From the NCBI GenBank assembly GCA_025358925.1, contig JANYHT010000044.1, forward strand, positions 62,001 through 126,000: DNA of 64,000 nt. The letters run 5' to 3'. Under the pieces are notes generated by a model. The model did not search any database. It was not told the DNA's origin and saw only the letters and a list, made by a program, of their open reading frames with translations. This stretch comes from Gemmatimonadaceae bacterium (lineage in GTDB: Bacteria > Gemmatimonadota > Gemmatimonadetes > Gemmatimonadales > Gemmatimonadaceae). Shown here one piece after another: positions 17,886-28,193 of the stretch. How positions within the stretch are numbered: position 1 is the stretch's first letter; each line of letters begins with the position of its first letter. Made by a program: the position numbers and the translations under genes.

Positions 17886-19037
17886 ATGACGACGTCAATA
17901 TATCCAGACATCGCGCAGGCGATCGCTCGCTTGCCCGCGTGGGTCGCCGTTGACCTTGGTGCCATTCGTCGCAACATGGCGCGTCTGCACGCTCACGCTG
18001 GTGTACCGCTGGTGGCGATGGTGAAGGCGGATGCGTACGGACTCGGTCTGCTGCCTGTTGCCCGCGCACTTGGAGCGACGTTCGAGCCCGATCAACCCGC
18101 AGCGGGCGCGCTTTGGGCGCTCGGCATCGCGACACTCGACGAAGCGCGACAGTTGCGCGCCGCACAGTGCACGGCGCGCATTCTTTGCGTCGTACCACTG
18201 CTGCCGAGCGAGCTCGCGGAGGCGCACGCACTGCGTGTGCGGCCTGCACTGCACCGCGCAAGCGACATTGTTGCGTGGCGCGCGATGGGTGGTGGACCGT
18301 GGCATTTGTCGGTCGATACCGGCATGTCGCGCGCGGGGGCGCGGTGGGATGAGATGATTACCATTGCCGCACCGTTCGCGGAGGTCATCACAGCGCATCC
18401 GCCTGAAGGCATGTTTACGCATTTTCATAGTGCAGACGTCGACACGGCGGCATTTGCCGAACAAGCGCAACGCTTCGTCGCCGTGCGTAACGCACTCGCG
18501 ACTGTGTTGCCGGATAAACTGCTGACGCATACGGACAACAGCGCCGCGCTCGCGAGACATCACGGTTCGCCCGGCGCCCTCGCGCGCCCCGGTCTAGCCT
18601 TGTACGGTGCGGGTACGGTGGCCGAACACGCGCTTGAGAACGTTGTGCATGTTCGCGCACGTATTGTGGATACGCGCGAGGTACTCGCCGGCGAGTCCGT
18701 GAGTTACCGCGCAACGTGGACGGCCGCCGCCACGCGCCGCATCGCCACCATTCCGGTGGGGTATGCCGATGGATATCGCGTCGCGTTTTCTAATCGCGGT
18801 GAGGTGTTGATAGCTGGACGACGCTGCGCAGTGGTAGGGCGCGTCACGATGGACATGACGATGATCGATGTGACCGACGTGCCGTGCGAGGTGGGCGACG
18901 TCGTTACCCTCTTCGGTAACGAGGGCGACGCGCAGCTTTCACTGGATGAAATCGCCAGACGGAGTGGTTTGTTGTCATACGAACTTCTTATCGGCCTCAA
19001 ACTCAGATTGCCACGACTTTATTTCGGAGAGGCGTGA
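17886..19037 (+). CDS. alr: Alanine racemase
   Basis: 383 aa PLP enzyme making D-alanine for peptidoglycan. The PLP lysine lies in MVKADAYGLG (about K47). The C-terminal domain has the catalytic tyrosine in ESVSYRATWTA and the substrate-site GYADGYR. VGRVTMDMTMIDVTD is the conserved stretch around the racemase Met-Asp residues. The ATG at 17886 is preferred to one seven codons upstream, which would bring the start closer still to mazG. It is the first gene of a tightly spaced plus-strand run (alr-deoB-cdd and beyond). A GGAG before deoB lies inside its last codons. Confidence 0.94.
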   Translation: MTTSIYPDIAQAIARLPAWVAVDLGAIRRNMARLHAHAGVPLVAMVKADAYGLGLLPVARALGATFEPDQPAAGALWALGIATLDEARQLRAAQCTARILCVVPLLPSELAEAHALRVRPALHRASDIVAWRAMGGGPWHLSVDTGMSRAGARWDEMITIAAPFAEVITAHPPEGMFTHFHSADVDTAAFAEQAQRFVAVRNALATVLPDKLLTHTDNSAALARHHGSPGALARPGLALYGAGTVAEHALENVVHVRARIVDTREVLAGESVSYRATWTAAATRRIATIPVGYADGYRVAFSNRGEVLIAGRRCAVVGRVTMDMTMIDVTDVPCEVGDVVTLFGNEGDAQLSLDEIARRSGLLSYELLIGLKLRLPRLYFGEA

Positions 19038-20239
19038 TGGCAGCGGACACACTACGCGTCGCGACGACGGCCAATCGACGCGCACTCGTTCTGATTCTCG
19101 ATGGTGTCGGGTGCGGCGCCGCTTGGGACGCCGATGTATACGGCGATGCTGGTAGTGATACCCTTGGTCATGTCGCGCACGCCGTTGGTGGACTGCATCT
19201 GCCCACTATGGCGCGGTTGGGATTGGGCAACATCGCACCCATTGACGGCGTCGCCCCGCAGCCGCACGCGATCGGCGCGTGGGGCACGATGCAACCGCAA
19301 TCGGCCGGGAAAGACTCCACGACCGGCCATTGGGAAATTGCGGGTCTGCATTTGGCGAAGGCGTTTCCCACCTATCCGCACGGCTTTCCTCCTGACGTCA
19401 TCGAGGCATTTAGTCGAGCCACCGGACGTCCGGTCATTGCGAACACGGTGTCGAGCGGCACGACAGTAATCGACGAATTCGCGGAACAACAGCAAAGCAC
19501 CGGCGCGTGGATTGTGTACACATCAGCCGATTCGGTCTTTCAAATTGCAGCCCATGAGGCGTGGATTCCCCTCGAAGAACTCTATCGCGCGTGCGAGACG
19601 GCCCGAGCGCTTTTGGTCGCACCGAATGACGCGTCCCGCGTTATTGCTCGGCCGTTTATTGGAACTCCCGGAGCGTGGAAGCGTACCGGCAATCGTCGCG
19701 ATTACTCCATACAGCCGCCGGGTGAAACGTTGCTTGACGCGCTGTCACAGGCAGGCGTTGCTCGCGTCGGTGTGGGCAAAGTGGATGATCTCTTTGCCGG
19801 TCGCAGCATCTCGGCACGGCACACGGCAGACAACGCCCAAGGCATCGCGGATATTCGGGAATGGCTTTCTGGCCAAACGCGTGGGTTCTGCTTTGCCAAT
19901 CTGGTAGATTTCGATCAATTGTTTGGGCATCGCAACGATGTCGTGGGTTTTCAAGGAGCGCTCGAGGCATTTGACCGCGCCCTGCCAGCCTTGCTGTCTG
20001 CACTTCGGGAGGACGACCTGCTGTTTATCACCGCCGATCATGGGAACGACCCCACTACACCGTCCACCGACCACGCACGGGAGCGTGTGCCGTTGTTGGT
20101 CGCCGGCGCGCGTGTGCGCGGCGGATCGCTCGGTGAGCGGTCGTCGTTCTCCGATCTCGGTGCAACCGTAGCGGAGTGGTTCGGTCTCACGTGGCGAGGG
20201 CAGGGCACGTCGTTCTTGCCGCAGCTTGTGGTTGCATGA
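19037..20239 (+). CDS. deoB: Phosphopentomutase
   Basis: 400 aa. DeoB interconverts (deoxy)ribose 1-phosphate and 5-phosphate, linking nucleoside salvage with the pentose phosphate pool. As in the alkaline phosphatase-like superfamily, metal ligands sit in LILDGVGCG and ITADHGND, and the phospho-acceptor Thr is in GKDSTTGHWE. NLVDFDQLFGHRND is also typical. The ATG at 19037 overlaps the alr stop by one base and has GGAG 7 nt upstream; a GTG three bases earlier is possible. Overlaps cdd by 4 bp, which fits a nucleoside salvage unit. Confidence 0.94.
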   Translation: MAADTLRVATTANRRALVLILDGVGCGAAWDADVYGDAGSDTLGHVAHAVGGLHLPTMARLGLGNIAPIDGVAPQPHAIGAWGTMQPQSAGKDSTTGHWEIAGLHLAKAFPTYPHGFPPDVIEAFSRATGRPVIANTVSSGTTVIDEFAEQQQSTGAWIVYTSADSVFQIAAHEAWIPLEELYRACETARALLVAPNDASRVIARPFIGTPGAWKRTGNRRDYSIQPPGETLLDALSQAGVARVGVGKVDDLFAGRSISARHTADNAQGIADIREWLSGQTRGFCFANLVDFDQLFGHRNDVVGFQGALEAFDRALPALLSALREDDLLFITADHGNDPTTPSTDHARERVPLLVAGARVRGGSLGERSSFSDLGATVAEWFGLTWRGQGTSFLPQLVVA

Positions 20240-20667
20240 GTGCGGCCGCGTCACCCACACCGATGCTGACACAACTCGATGCGCTTCGTGTAATCGCAGA
20301 AGCAGCGCGAGCGAACGCGTGGTGTCCGTACTCGCATTTTCCTGTTGGCGCAGCATTAGAGAGTGACGACGGACGAATCTTTGCGGGCTGTAACGTCGAG
20401 AATGCATCCTATCCCGCTGGAACCTGCGCCGAACGTGTAGCATTAGGTGCGGCCGTTAGTGCTGGGGCTCGTCGCTTTACTCGTGTTGTTATCACGTCGG
20501 CGGCGCTTGAACCGACGCCGCCCTGCGGTATTTGTCGGCAAGCGCTCGTTGAGTTTGCGCCGATGCTTGAGGTCATTGCTATTACTCCGCACGGGCTCAT
20601 CGCTCGTTGGTCGCTCGCTGACCTCCTTCCTGTTCCCTTTACGCCTGCGTCGCTCGAGAATGCCTGA
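20236..20667 (+). CDS. cdd: Cytidine deaminase
   Basis: 143 aa, homotetrameric-type cytidine deaminase turning cytidine or deoxycytidine into uridine or deoxyuridine. Zinc motif 1 is CNVENASYPAGTCAERVA (Cys with catalytic Glu nearby), and motif 2 is PPCGICRQAL. PYSHFPVGAAL is the typical N-terminal segment. The ATG overlaps the deoB stop (ATGA). An 8-bp overlap joins it to the following lipoprotein gene. Together with deoB it forms a pyrimidine nucleoside salvage pair. Confidence 0.94.
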   Translation: MSAAASPTPMLTQLDALRVIAEAARANAWCPYSHFPVGAALESDDGRIFAGCNVENASYPAGTCAERVALGAAVSAGARRFTRVVITSAALEPTPPCGICRQALVEFAPMLEVIAITPHGLIARWSLADLLPVPFTPASLENA

Positions 20668-21958
20668 GCGTTTCCCTTCTGCATCGCGGTTCCGGCGCGT
20701 TCGCGCCCAACTCGCATTGCTCCTTGTGTGTAGCGTGGCGATCGTTGCCGCGGCGTGCACCGAGTCGTTTGATGGCGGCGGTGCCTGCCCATCTCTGTGT
20801 CCGGCCAAGCCCAGCACGTTCCGCGACACCACGTTCGAGGCCGTTATTCTCGATACGTCGCTCGCCGGTTTTCCTTCGCTTGGACTCTCACCAACTCTGC
20901 TGTTGGCAAATCGACCCGATACGTTGGTGACCGTTGGCGTTATTCGGTTTGACGTGTTGCCGACCACGTTCTTGCCGAATAAGGGCAGCGTGTCAGCGAA
21001 CATCACGGCCATCGATTCCGTCTATCTTAAGCTACCACTTGATAGTACTGGCCGACTCGGCACGCTGCCGGTCACGCTTGATGTGTTCGATGTCGACTCC
21101 TCAGACGCAGACACGTCGAGCGTCGTCCTTGCCAAGCTATTCCGTGCGGATCGTCGTATCGGGTCGTTGACCTTCACGCCATCGGCGACAAGCGATTCAT
21201 TGCGCGTACCAATTTCGGCAGCCAAGCTGCTCGCAAAGATTACCGCAGCAACGCGCCTTCGTGTTGGCCTCAAATTGAGCGGCGCTAGCGGTCAGTTGCG
21301 TGTCGTTGCTTTCATCTCGGGTTCCGGTGCACCAACGCTGAGCTTCGAACCCACGTCGGACGACTCGATTTCTCGTGTGACGATTTCGCCGAGTACCACG
21401 ATTTCGGGCGTGACGGACGATGTGCAGTTGGCGTTTCAAGTATATGGCATCACGATGCTGGGATCGAAGCCGCCCGACGCAACCACGCTTATCGTCGGCG
21501 GCTATCCTGCGTATCGCACATATCTTCGCTTTTCCATCCCGACCAGCATCACCGATTCGAGTACCATCGTTCGCGCCGAAGTGTTGTTGACACAGCGGCC
21601 TTCCAGTTTCGCAAGTGCTGCCGATTCGGTGACTATCGTGCCATTGGTGCCGACAACAACGAATGTGGTGTCGGATCTTCGGCGCATTCTCGATCTGTCA
21701 GCGGAAGGTGTGTTCGCGAGTCTTGATACGGCGCGGTTGGTGCCGCGCGATAGCGGATTGCGTGCGCTCAACGTGTTGCGCCTCGCGCGCACGTGGCCCT
21801 CGCTACCGGCTACGGTACCGCGCGCGCTTGCGTTTCGGATTGGCAAGGAAGGCGGGCAGCCTGCGGAGCTTCGGTTCTTTTCCAGCGAGGCGGCGGCGTC
21901 ACTCCGTCCGCGGCTCCGCATCACTTATCTCCCACGTTCGGAGTTTGCAATCCCGTGA
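20660..21958 (+). CDS. Predicted lipoprotein of unknown function
   Basis: 432 aa exported protein. A signal peptide (LALLLVCSVAIVAAAC) ends in a lipobox cysteine at about residue 34, so a lipidated envelope protein is expected. The rest is Ser/Thr/Asp-rich beta-type sequence with two similar halves. RTYLRFSIP and RAEVLLTQRP recall DNRLRE-like surface modules, but I cannot assign a family firmly. The ATG at 20660 lies inside the last codons of cdd. The next gene starts on its stop codon and encodes a likely outer-membrane barrel, so the two products probably work together. Confidence 0.65.
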   Translation: MPERFPSASRFRRVRAQLALLLVCSVAIVAAACTESFDGGGACPSLCPAKPSTFRDTTFEAVILDTSLAGFPSLGLSPTLLLANRPDTLVTVGVIRFDVLPTTFLPNKGSVSANITAIDSVYLKLPLDSTGRLGTLPVTLDVFDVDSSDADTSSVVLAKLFRADRRIGSLTFTPSATSDSLRVPISAAKLLAKITAATRLRVGLKLSGASGQLRVVAFISGSGAPTLSFEPTSDDSISRVTISPSTTISGVTDDVQLAFQVYGITMLGSKPPDATTLIVGGYPAYRTYLRFSIPTSITDSSTIVRAEVLLTQRPSSFASAADSVTIVPLVPTTTNVVSDLRRILDLSAEGVFASLDTARLVPRDSGLRALNVLRLARTWPSLPATVPRALAFRIGKEGGQPAELRFFSSEAAASLRPRLRITYLPRSEFAIP

Positions 21959-23148
21959 TGAGCTCTTTAAATCTGCTCGCCGGGCTACTGTGTCCGCCGC
22001 GTGCGCGAACGATGCGCTGCGTGCGAATTGCGGTTAGCGTGATGGCGCTGTTGAGTACGCGTGCGTCGGCGCAGGGCACGTTGAGCGGCCTTGGCTTCGG
22101 CTATCCCGTTGGGGGCACGAGTATACGCACGGCGGGCACGGCAGGCGCATTCGCGGAGTTTGACGTGTTAAGTCCCGTCAATCCAGCATCACTCGGTGGA
22201 TTACAGCGCACCTTTATCACCGCGCAAACCGAACCAGAATTTCGCACGTTGCAACTCGGCGGGACCAGGGAGCGCACAACGGCGCAGCGTGTGCCACTGT
22301 TGATGTTGGCGTTCCCGTATGCGCACGGGCTCGGGATTGCACTGAGCGCATCGACCTTTCTGGATCGAAGTTATAGCACCGTCACGCAGGGTTCGGTCTT
22401 GGTGGAAGGCAACACGCTCACGACGGTCGATAAAAATGATGTGCGCGGTTCGATCGGGGACCTACGTGCCGCGATCGGTTGGCAAGCCAATCGGTATTTG
22501 CGCGTGGGCATTGCCGGGCACCTCTTTACGGGAGACAACGTGGTGAGTCGCTCGCGCACATTTGCTGACTCGCTTGCGTTTGGCAACGTGCTCGATACAT
22601 CGCGGGTCACATATTACGGCAGTGCGTTTTCGGTTGGTGGCGAGGTGCAACTGCTGAAGGGATTGGCCGCGTTGGCCTCTTTTCGCGCGGGTGGTTCGCT
22701 CGAATCACGCATTCGTGATACGGTGCGTTCGCGGGGCAGTGTGCCAAATCGCGTAGGCGTGGCCCTGCGGTACGATGGCATTCCGGGATCGACGTTTGCG
22801 GTCGGCATTGAACAGCAATCGTGGTCAAAGATGACGGGGCTTGGATCGGTATTAGTACAAGCGCATGACGGGATGAACTGGCACGCCGGCGCCGAAGTGG
22901 CGGGGCCAAAAATTCGTGGAGTTCCGTTACAACTGCGCGTCGGCGCCGCAAAAAACGATTTGCCGTTTGGCGTGGATGGAAAAACGTCGAGTGAGACTCG
23001 GTTCAGCGGTGGTTTTGGGCTGCCCGTTGCGGCGGAACGCGCAACGCTGGACTTCTCACTGCAACGTGCGAAACGCTCGCTGAGCGGAAGTGGCGGCGCA
23101 AAAGAATCTGCGTGGATGCTCGGTGTCGGCATGCACATCCGTCCATAA
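21958..23148 (+). CDS. Putative outer-membrane beta-barrel protein (FadL/PorV-like)
   Basis: 396 aa. A signal peptide ends near TRASAQ. Then come amphipathic beta strands, a region GTAGAFAEFDVLSPVNPASLG near residue 65 that resembles the N-terminal start of FadL/PorV-type barrels with their Asn-Pro-Ala motif, and an end VGMHIRP. Function is unknown. The ATG at 21958 overlaps the upstream lipoprotein stop by one base; a second ATG at 22012 (MRCVRIAV) would give a shorter, more typical signal peptide. It sits between a lipoprotein and miaB. Confidence 0.6.
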   Translation: MSSLNLLAGLLCPPRARTMRCVRIAVSVMALLSTRASAQGTLSGLGFGYPVGGTSIRTAGTAGAFAEFDVLSPVNPASLGGLQRTFITAQTEPEFRTLQLGGTRERTTAQRVPLLMLAFPYAHGLGIALSASTFLDRSYSTVTQGSVLVEGNTLTTVDKNDVRGSIGDLRAAIGWQANRYLRVGIAGHLFTGDNVVSRSRTFADSLAFGNVLDTSRVTYYGSAFSVGGEVQLLKGLAALASFRAGGSLESRIRDTVRSRGSVPNRVGVALRYDGIPGSTFAVGIEQQSWSKMTGLGSVLVQAHDGMNWHAGAEVAGPKIRGVPLQLRVGAAKNDLPFGVDGKTSSETRFSGGFGLPVAAERATLDFSLQRAKRSLSGSGGAKESAWMLGVGMHIRP

Positions 23149-23160
23149 TTCGACGGCTGC

Positions 23161-24513
23161 ATGATGACACCGCCCACGAAGCCAACGGTCTATATCGAGA
23201 CGTACGGCTGCCAGATGAACGTCTCGGATTCGGAGTTGATGTACGGGACGTTAGCGGCGCATGGTTACGAGGCGGTTCCTGGTCCCGAGGGCGCGGACGT
23301 GATTCTGGTCAACACGTGCGCCATTCGGGAAAACGCCGAGACGCGCGTGATTGGTCGTTTGGGCGAATTGAAGCGACACATGGGTCCGAAAACTATTGTC
23401 GGCGTTACGGGGTGCATGGCGCAGCGACTTGGACCGCGCTTGCTCAAGACGAAGCATGTCTCGCTTGTGGTCGGCCCGGACAGTTATCGCGCCCTCCCTT
23501 CGCTGATTGACGGAGCACGTCGTGGGGAGCGATTCACCGCCACAGACTTTGATCTTGAAGAGCATTATGAAGACGTCGCCGCCCGTCGCTTTGAAGGCGT
23601 GAAAGCGTGGATTCCGGTGCAGCGCGGATGCAATTATCGGTGCACATATTGCATCGTACCCTACACGCGCGGCTCTGAGCGCAGTCGTCAATTGGCGGAT
23701 GTGGTGCGCGAGACACACGAGGTTGTCGCGCAAGGCCTCACCGAGGTTGTGCTGCTCGGTCAAACGGTCAATTCGTACAACGACGGTACGCACGATTTCG
23801 CCGACTTACTCCGCGCCGTCGGTGCGGTGAAAGGTATTCGTCGCGTGCGATACACGAGCCCGCACCCGAACGATTTCAGTGATCGTGTGATCGCGGCGAT
23901 GGCCGAGGTCCCGACGGTGTGCGAGCATGTGCATTTGCCGATGCAGAGCGGTTCGACCTCGATGCTGAAGCGTATGTTGCGGCGATATTCACGCGAAGAC
24001 TATCTCGCGTGCGTTGCACGATTGCGCGCGGGCATTCCCGGCCTCGCGCTCACCACCGATATCATTGTGGGTTTTCCGGGCGAAACAGACGCCGAGTTTG
24101 AAGACACCTTGTCACTCTGTCGTGAAGTGCTATTTCACGATGCCTTCATGTTCAAATTCTCGATGCGCGAAGGGACCCCTGCGGAACGCATGCCGGTTGA
24201 ATGGAAAGTGCCCGATGATGTTGTCACGGAGCGGTTTAACCGTCTCGTCACCACGGTGCGAGGCCTCAGCCGCGACGGGAATCTCACCCGACTCGGGCTC
24301 AAGACCGAAGTGCTGATCGAAAAAATTGCGCGCGATGGCGAGATGTTTCAGGCGCGCACGCGGGATTTCAAAACGGTGATGGTGCCGGCAGAGGCGGGTC
24401 GCATTGGTGATTATTTGATGGTTGAAATTACCGGGACAACGGGCGCGACATTTACAGGGACTCCAGTGAAGGTGGAGCGGAAGATGCTGCCGTTGGTAGG
24501 GATTAGGGAGTAG
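23161..24513 (+). CDS. miaB: MiaB, tRNA-2-methylthio-N6-dimethylallyladenosine synthase
   Basis: 450 aa radical SAM methylthiotransferase modifying A37 of tRNAs. The N-terminal cluster cysteines are C17, C53 and C85 (TYGCQMN, NTCAIRENAE, VTGCMAQR). The radical SAM cysteines are C157, C161 and C164 in GCNYRCTYCIVPYTRG. A C-terminal TRAM domain follows from about residue 380. The order of motifs is that of MiaB rather than RimO or MtaB. The last residues (GIRE) and the stop TAG at 24511-24513 are made by a GGGATTA-type repeat array, so the end of this gene has been shaped by the repeat. Confidence 0.95.
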   Translation: MMTPPTKPTVYIETYGCQMNVSDSELMYGTLAAHGYEAVPGPEGADVILVNTCAIRENAETRVIGRLGELKRHMGPKTIVGVTGCMAQRLGPRLLKTKHVSLVVGPDSYRALPSLIDGARRGERFTATDFDLEEHYEDVAARRFEGVKAWIPVQRGCNYRCTYCIVPYTRGSERSRQLADVVRETHEVVAQGLTEVVLLGQTVNSYNDGTHDFADLLRAVGAVKGIRRVRYTSPHPNDFSDRVIAAMAEVPTVCEHVHLPMQSGSTSMLKRMLRRYSREDYLACVARLRAGIPGLALTTDIIVGFPGETDAEFEDTLSLCREVLFHDAFMFKFSMREGTPAERMPVEWKVPDDVVTERFNRLVTTVRGLSRDGNLTRLGLKTEVLIEKIARDGEMFQARTRDFKTVMVPAEAGRIGDYLMVEITGTTGATFTGTPVKVERKMLPLVGIRE

Positions 24514-24529
24514 GGATTAGGGATTAGGG
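24497..24529 (+). repeat. Telomere-like GGGATTA heptamer array (copy 2)
   Basis: Five GGG runs are each separated by four bases (ATTA or AGTA), overlapping the last codons and the stop of miaB and running 16 bp beyond. The plus strand fits the simple G-quadruplex pattern. A 27-nt part is identical to copy 1 (6699-6728) in inverse orientation. Confidence 0.88.
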
Positions 24530-24605
24530 CATTCGGCGCATTCAATTGCGCCGCCGTGAAATAGAACGATGACGAGGCACGCCACACGCGATCATAACGT
24601 GCGAC

Positions 24606-26948
24606 GTGCCTTTGCTCATTCATGCGGTTTCGTGTTGGCTGCTGGGACTCTTCGTTGCGGCGTTGGCGCATGCAACGGGCGGACCGTGGCCAGTGTCTGC
24701 GCTGGTGATCATCACTCGCGGGTGTTGCCTTGCACTCGTGCTCTGTGGCATTGCGGCATGGCGACGGGTGTTGTCGTCGAGAGTGCCGACACTCATCGCG
24801 GTAGTGCTTGCCGCCGTGCTCCTGAGTGATAGCGACGCGCGACAGCGCACTCGATGCATTGCGTCGCTGGTCAATGTGCAAACACTGCGGCCGACGCTCA
24901 CTCTCGCGCTCGATGATCGCGCCGCAGCGGGACGTCGCGTGCTCGGGGTGGCCACCGGCAACGGTACGCTGGCGCATTGCACCGTCCTCGCATCGCTGCG
25001 CGTTCAGGAAGGCGATGCGCCACCGGGGGCCATTGTGTCGTTCGCCGGTACGGTGCGCGCAACCGACGTTGGCGTGCGACTCGATGGCGTCATTACGCCG
25101 ACTGGGCGTGTTGACGTCTTACGGTCATGGCGCGGTCGAACGGGCGAGCGCATTGACACACTGTTTCGCCGCAACGCATCGTTGGTGCGCGCGCTCCTCA
25201 TCGCGGATCAACGTGGGATCGCACCAGATGTGCGCGATCGGTTCGCAGATGCGGGGTTGGTGCATATGCTGTCAATCTCTGGTCTGCATGTCGCAATCAT
25301 CGCCACGGCGTTGCTCACACTTGGCAGCGCGCTGCGTCTGTCGCGCCGTTTGGCGAGTATCGCCGCGCTGGTCGTTGTCGTCGTGTACGTCGCCATTCTT
25401 GGCGCACCAGCACCTGCCGTACGCAGTGCGGTTATGCTGGCTACCGTGGCGCTCACCGAGCGTTGGCAGCGACCGGTACACCCGTGGACCGCACTTGCAC
25501 TCGGCGCCGCTATTCCTACGGTTCAGCCGAGCGTCGTACTCGATCTTGGCTGGCAACTGAGTGTTGCTGGGATGGCGGCACTCGTTGCGGCTGGTGCGCT
25601 GTTCCGGCGCGTGCGGCATGGTGAGCTCCCCGTGCGCGCGCATCGCCACACCACGCGCGTGTTGCGGTGGGTCCGGGCACTGAAGGGATGGCGCTGGACC
25701 CTCACACGCGAATGCTGCACTGGCGTCATTGCAACGGTCGTCACGGCGCCCATCATCGCGTGGACGTTCGGCCGCGTCAGCCTCATCGCGCCACTCTCAA
25801 ATCTCGCAGCGGGTCCCGTCGTGGCGTTTGTACAGCCCGCACTGTTTGTGGCCATGCTGCTTTCGCCGTGGCCCCGTGTTGCGAAGGTGGCGGCCGATGC
25901 ATGTGTTGCACCACTCGCGTTGCTTGATCGTATCGCCAGTGTGTCCGCAGCGATACCGTGGGCGTCGTTGCATGTGGCGCCCACATTGCCCGCGGCGCTG
26001 TGCGCGGGCTTTGCCTCTGCATTGTTTGTGCGCGCCACCGCATCACGTCGCTGGATGTCCGGCTTTCTGCTCGCTGCGGCTGCGTTATGCGTGGCCGTGT
26101 GGACGCCGGTGCTTCAACGCGGGGCTGGTCAGCTCGAATTGCACATGATAGATGTGGGGCAGGGTGATGCGTTGGCATTGCGAACGCCGCGTGGACGTTG
26201 GGTGCTGATTGATGCCGGCCGAAGATGGGAAGGCGGTGATGCAGGTCGCCGCGTTGTGGTGCCCTACGTGCAACGACGCGGCGGTGCGGTGGCCGCGTTT
26301 GTCCTCACGCACGCACACGATGATCATGCGGGAGGCGCGGCAAGTGTTGTTGAAGCATTGCATCCGTCGCAATGGTGGGAACCCGCATTCGTAACTGGAA
26401 GCGACGGCTATCGCCGAGCCCTTGAGGCCGTACGTCACCGTGCGGTCCCGTGGCATCGCGTGCAGCCAGGGGATGCGTTACAGCTCGATGGCGTGCGCAT
26501 TGAGGTGTTGGCGCCGGACGCTACATGGACCGCCGCACAGCATGACGCCAACGAAACATCGGTTGTGTTGCGGGTCACCTATGGCGATGTGGTCTTCATT
26601 CTCACCGGGGACGCGCAGGCGCAAGAAGAAGCGTGGATCGTCGCCCACGCGTCGCAATTGCGTGCCGATGTCCTGAAGGTCGGACATCACGGTAGTCGCA
26701 CAAGCTCAAGCGCGGCGTTCGTAGATGCGGTTCAACCCGTCTTGGCACTCGTGTCGGTTGGAGCGGACAATCGGTATGGGCATCCTTCGCCAGAAACCGT
26801 ACAGGCCTTCGCGCTGCGTGGTATCCCACTGCTCCGGACGGATCGCGACGGTACAGTGATGGTGGCCACTGACGGCCACGTGCTGCACGTGCAAGCTCAT
26901 CGCGAGCAGTTTACGCTCGATCCGGCCGTGGCACGTCGGTCACCATGA
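24606..26948 (+). CDS. comEC: ComEC/Rec2 family DNA uptake channel
   Basis: 780 aa polytopic membrane protein that carries single-stranded DNA across the inner membrane in natural transformation. N-terminal helices come first (about 1-75), then a soluble OB-like part (85-180). The Competence domain holds HMLSISGLHVAIIATALL. The C-terminal metallo-beta-lactamase domain starts MIDVGQGDALALRTP and has THAHDDHAGG and KVGHHGSRTSSS. All expected domains are there, so the protein looks complete. The GTG at 24606 has no clear ribosome site. It follows miaB after the repeat array. Confidence 0.92.
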   Translation: MPLLIHAVSCWLLGLFVAALAHATGGPWPVSALVIITRGCCLALVLCGIAAWRRVLSSRVPTLIAVVLAAVLLSDSDARQRTRCIASLVNVQTLRPTLTLALDDRAAAGRRVLGVATGNGTLAHCTVLASLRVQEGDAPPGAIVSFAGTVRATDVGVRLDGVITPTGRVDVLRSWRGRTGERIDTLFRRNASLVRALLIADQRGIAPDVRDRFADAGLVHMLSISGLHVAIIATALLTLGSALRLSRRLASIAALVVVVVYVAILGAPAPAVRSAVMLATVALTERWQRPVHPWTALALGAAIPTVQPSVVLDLGWQLSVAGMAALVAAGALFRRVRHGELPVRAHRHTTRVLRWVRALKGWRWTLTRECCTGVIATVVTAPIIAWTFGRVSLIAPLSNLAAGPVVAFVQPALFVAMLLSPWPRVAKVAADACVAPLALLDRIASVSAAIPWASLHVAPTLPAALCAGFASALFVRATASRRWMSGFLLAAAALCVAVWTPVLQRGAGQLELHMIDVGQGDALALRTPRGRWVLIDAGRRWEGGDAGRRVVVPYVQRRGGAVAAFVLTHAHDDHAGGAASVVEALHPSQWWEPAFVTGSDGYRRALEAVRHRAVPWHRVQPGDALQLDGVRIEVLAPDATWTAAQHDANETSVVLRVTYGDVVFILTGDAQAQEEAWIVAHASQLRADVLKVGHHGSRTSSSAAFVDAVQPVLALVSVGADNRYGHPSPETVQAFALRGIPLLRTDRDGTVMVATDGHVLHVQAHREQFTLDPAVARRSP

Positions 26949-27089
26949 AAAGGCGCGCGTGAATCGGCTCTTGCACGAGGTGGGACAGGTGCTTCACTTT
27001 CCCGTGACGCGATCCTTCCAGTTCAGTCCCATTCGGACGTAGGTATTGCGGCCACCGGTAGTTTAAATCCCGCCCCGAGGAGCTGCAAC

Positions 27090-28166
<1,077 letters not shown>

Positions 28167-28193
28167 TGATGTCCATGTCGTTAGTTTTGGCGC

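Noticed and set aside
17848-18261. Long N-terminal extension of the mazG frame
   Set aside because: It overlaps alr antisense, is Arg/Pro/Ala-rich without any domain, and a normal MazG start exists at 17847.
24497-24529. CRISPR-like array
   Set aside because: The unit is a 7-bp tandem repeat with no spacers, and no cas genes are near.
26949-27089. tRNA or other RNA gene in the comEC-fbp gap
   Set aside because: No cloverleaf, no T-loop GTTCGA-type box and no strong stem were found.
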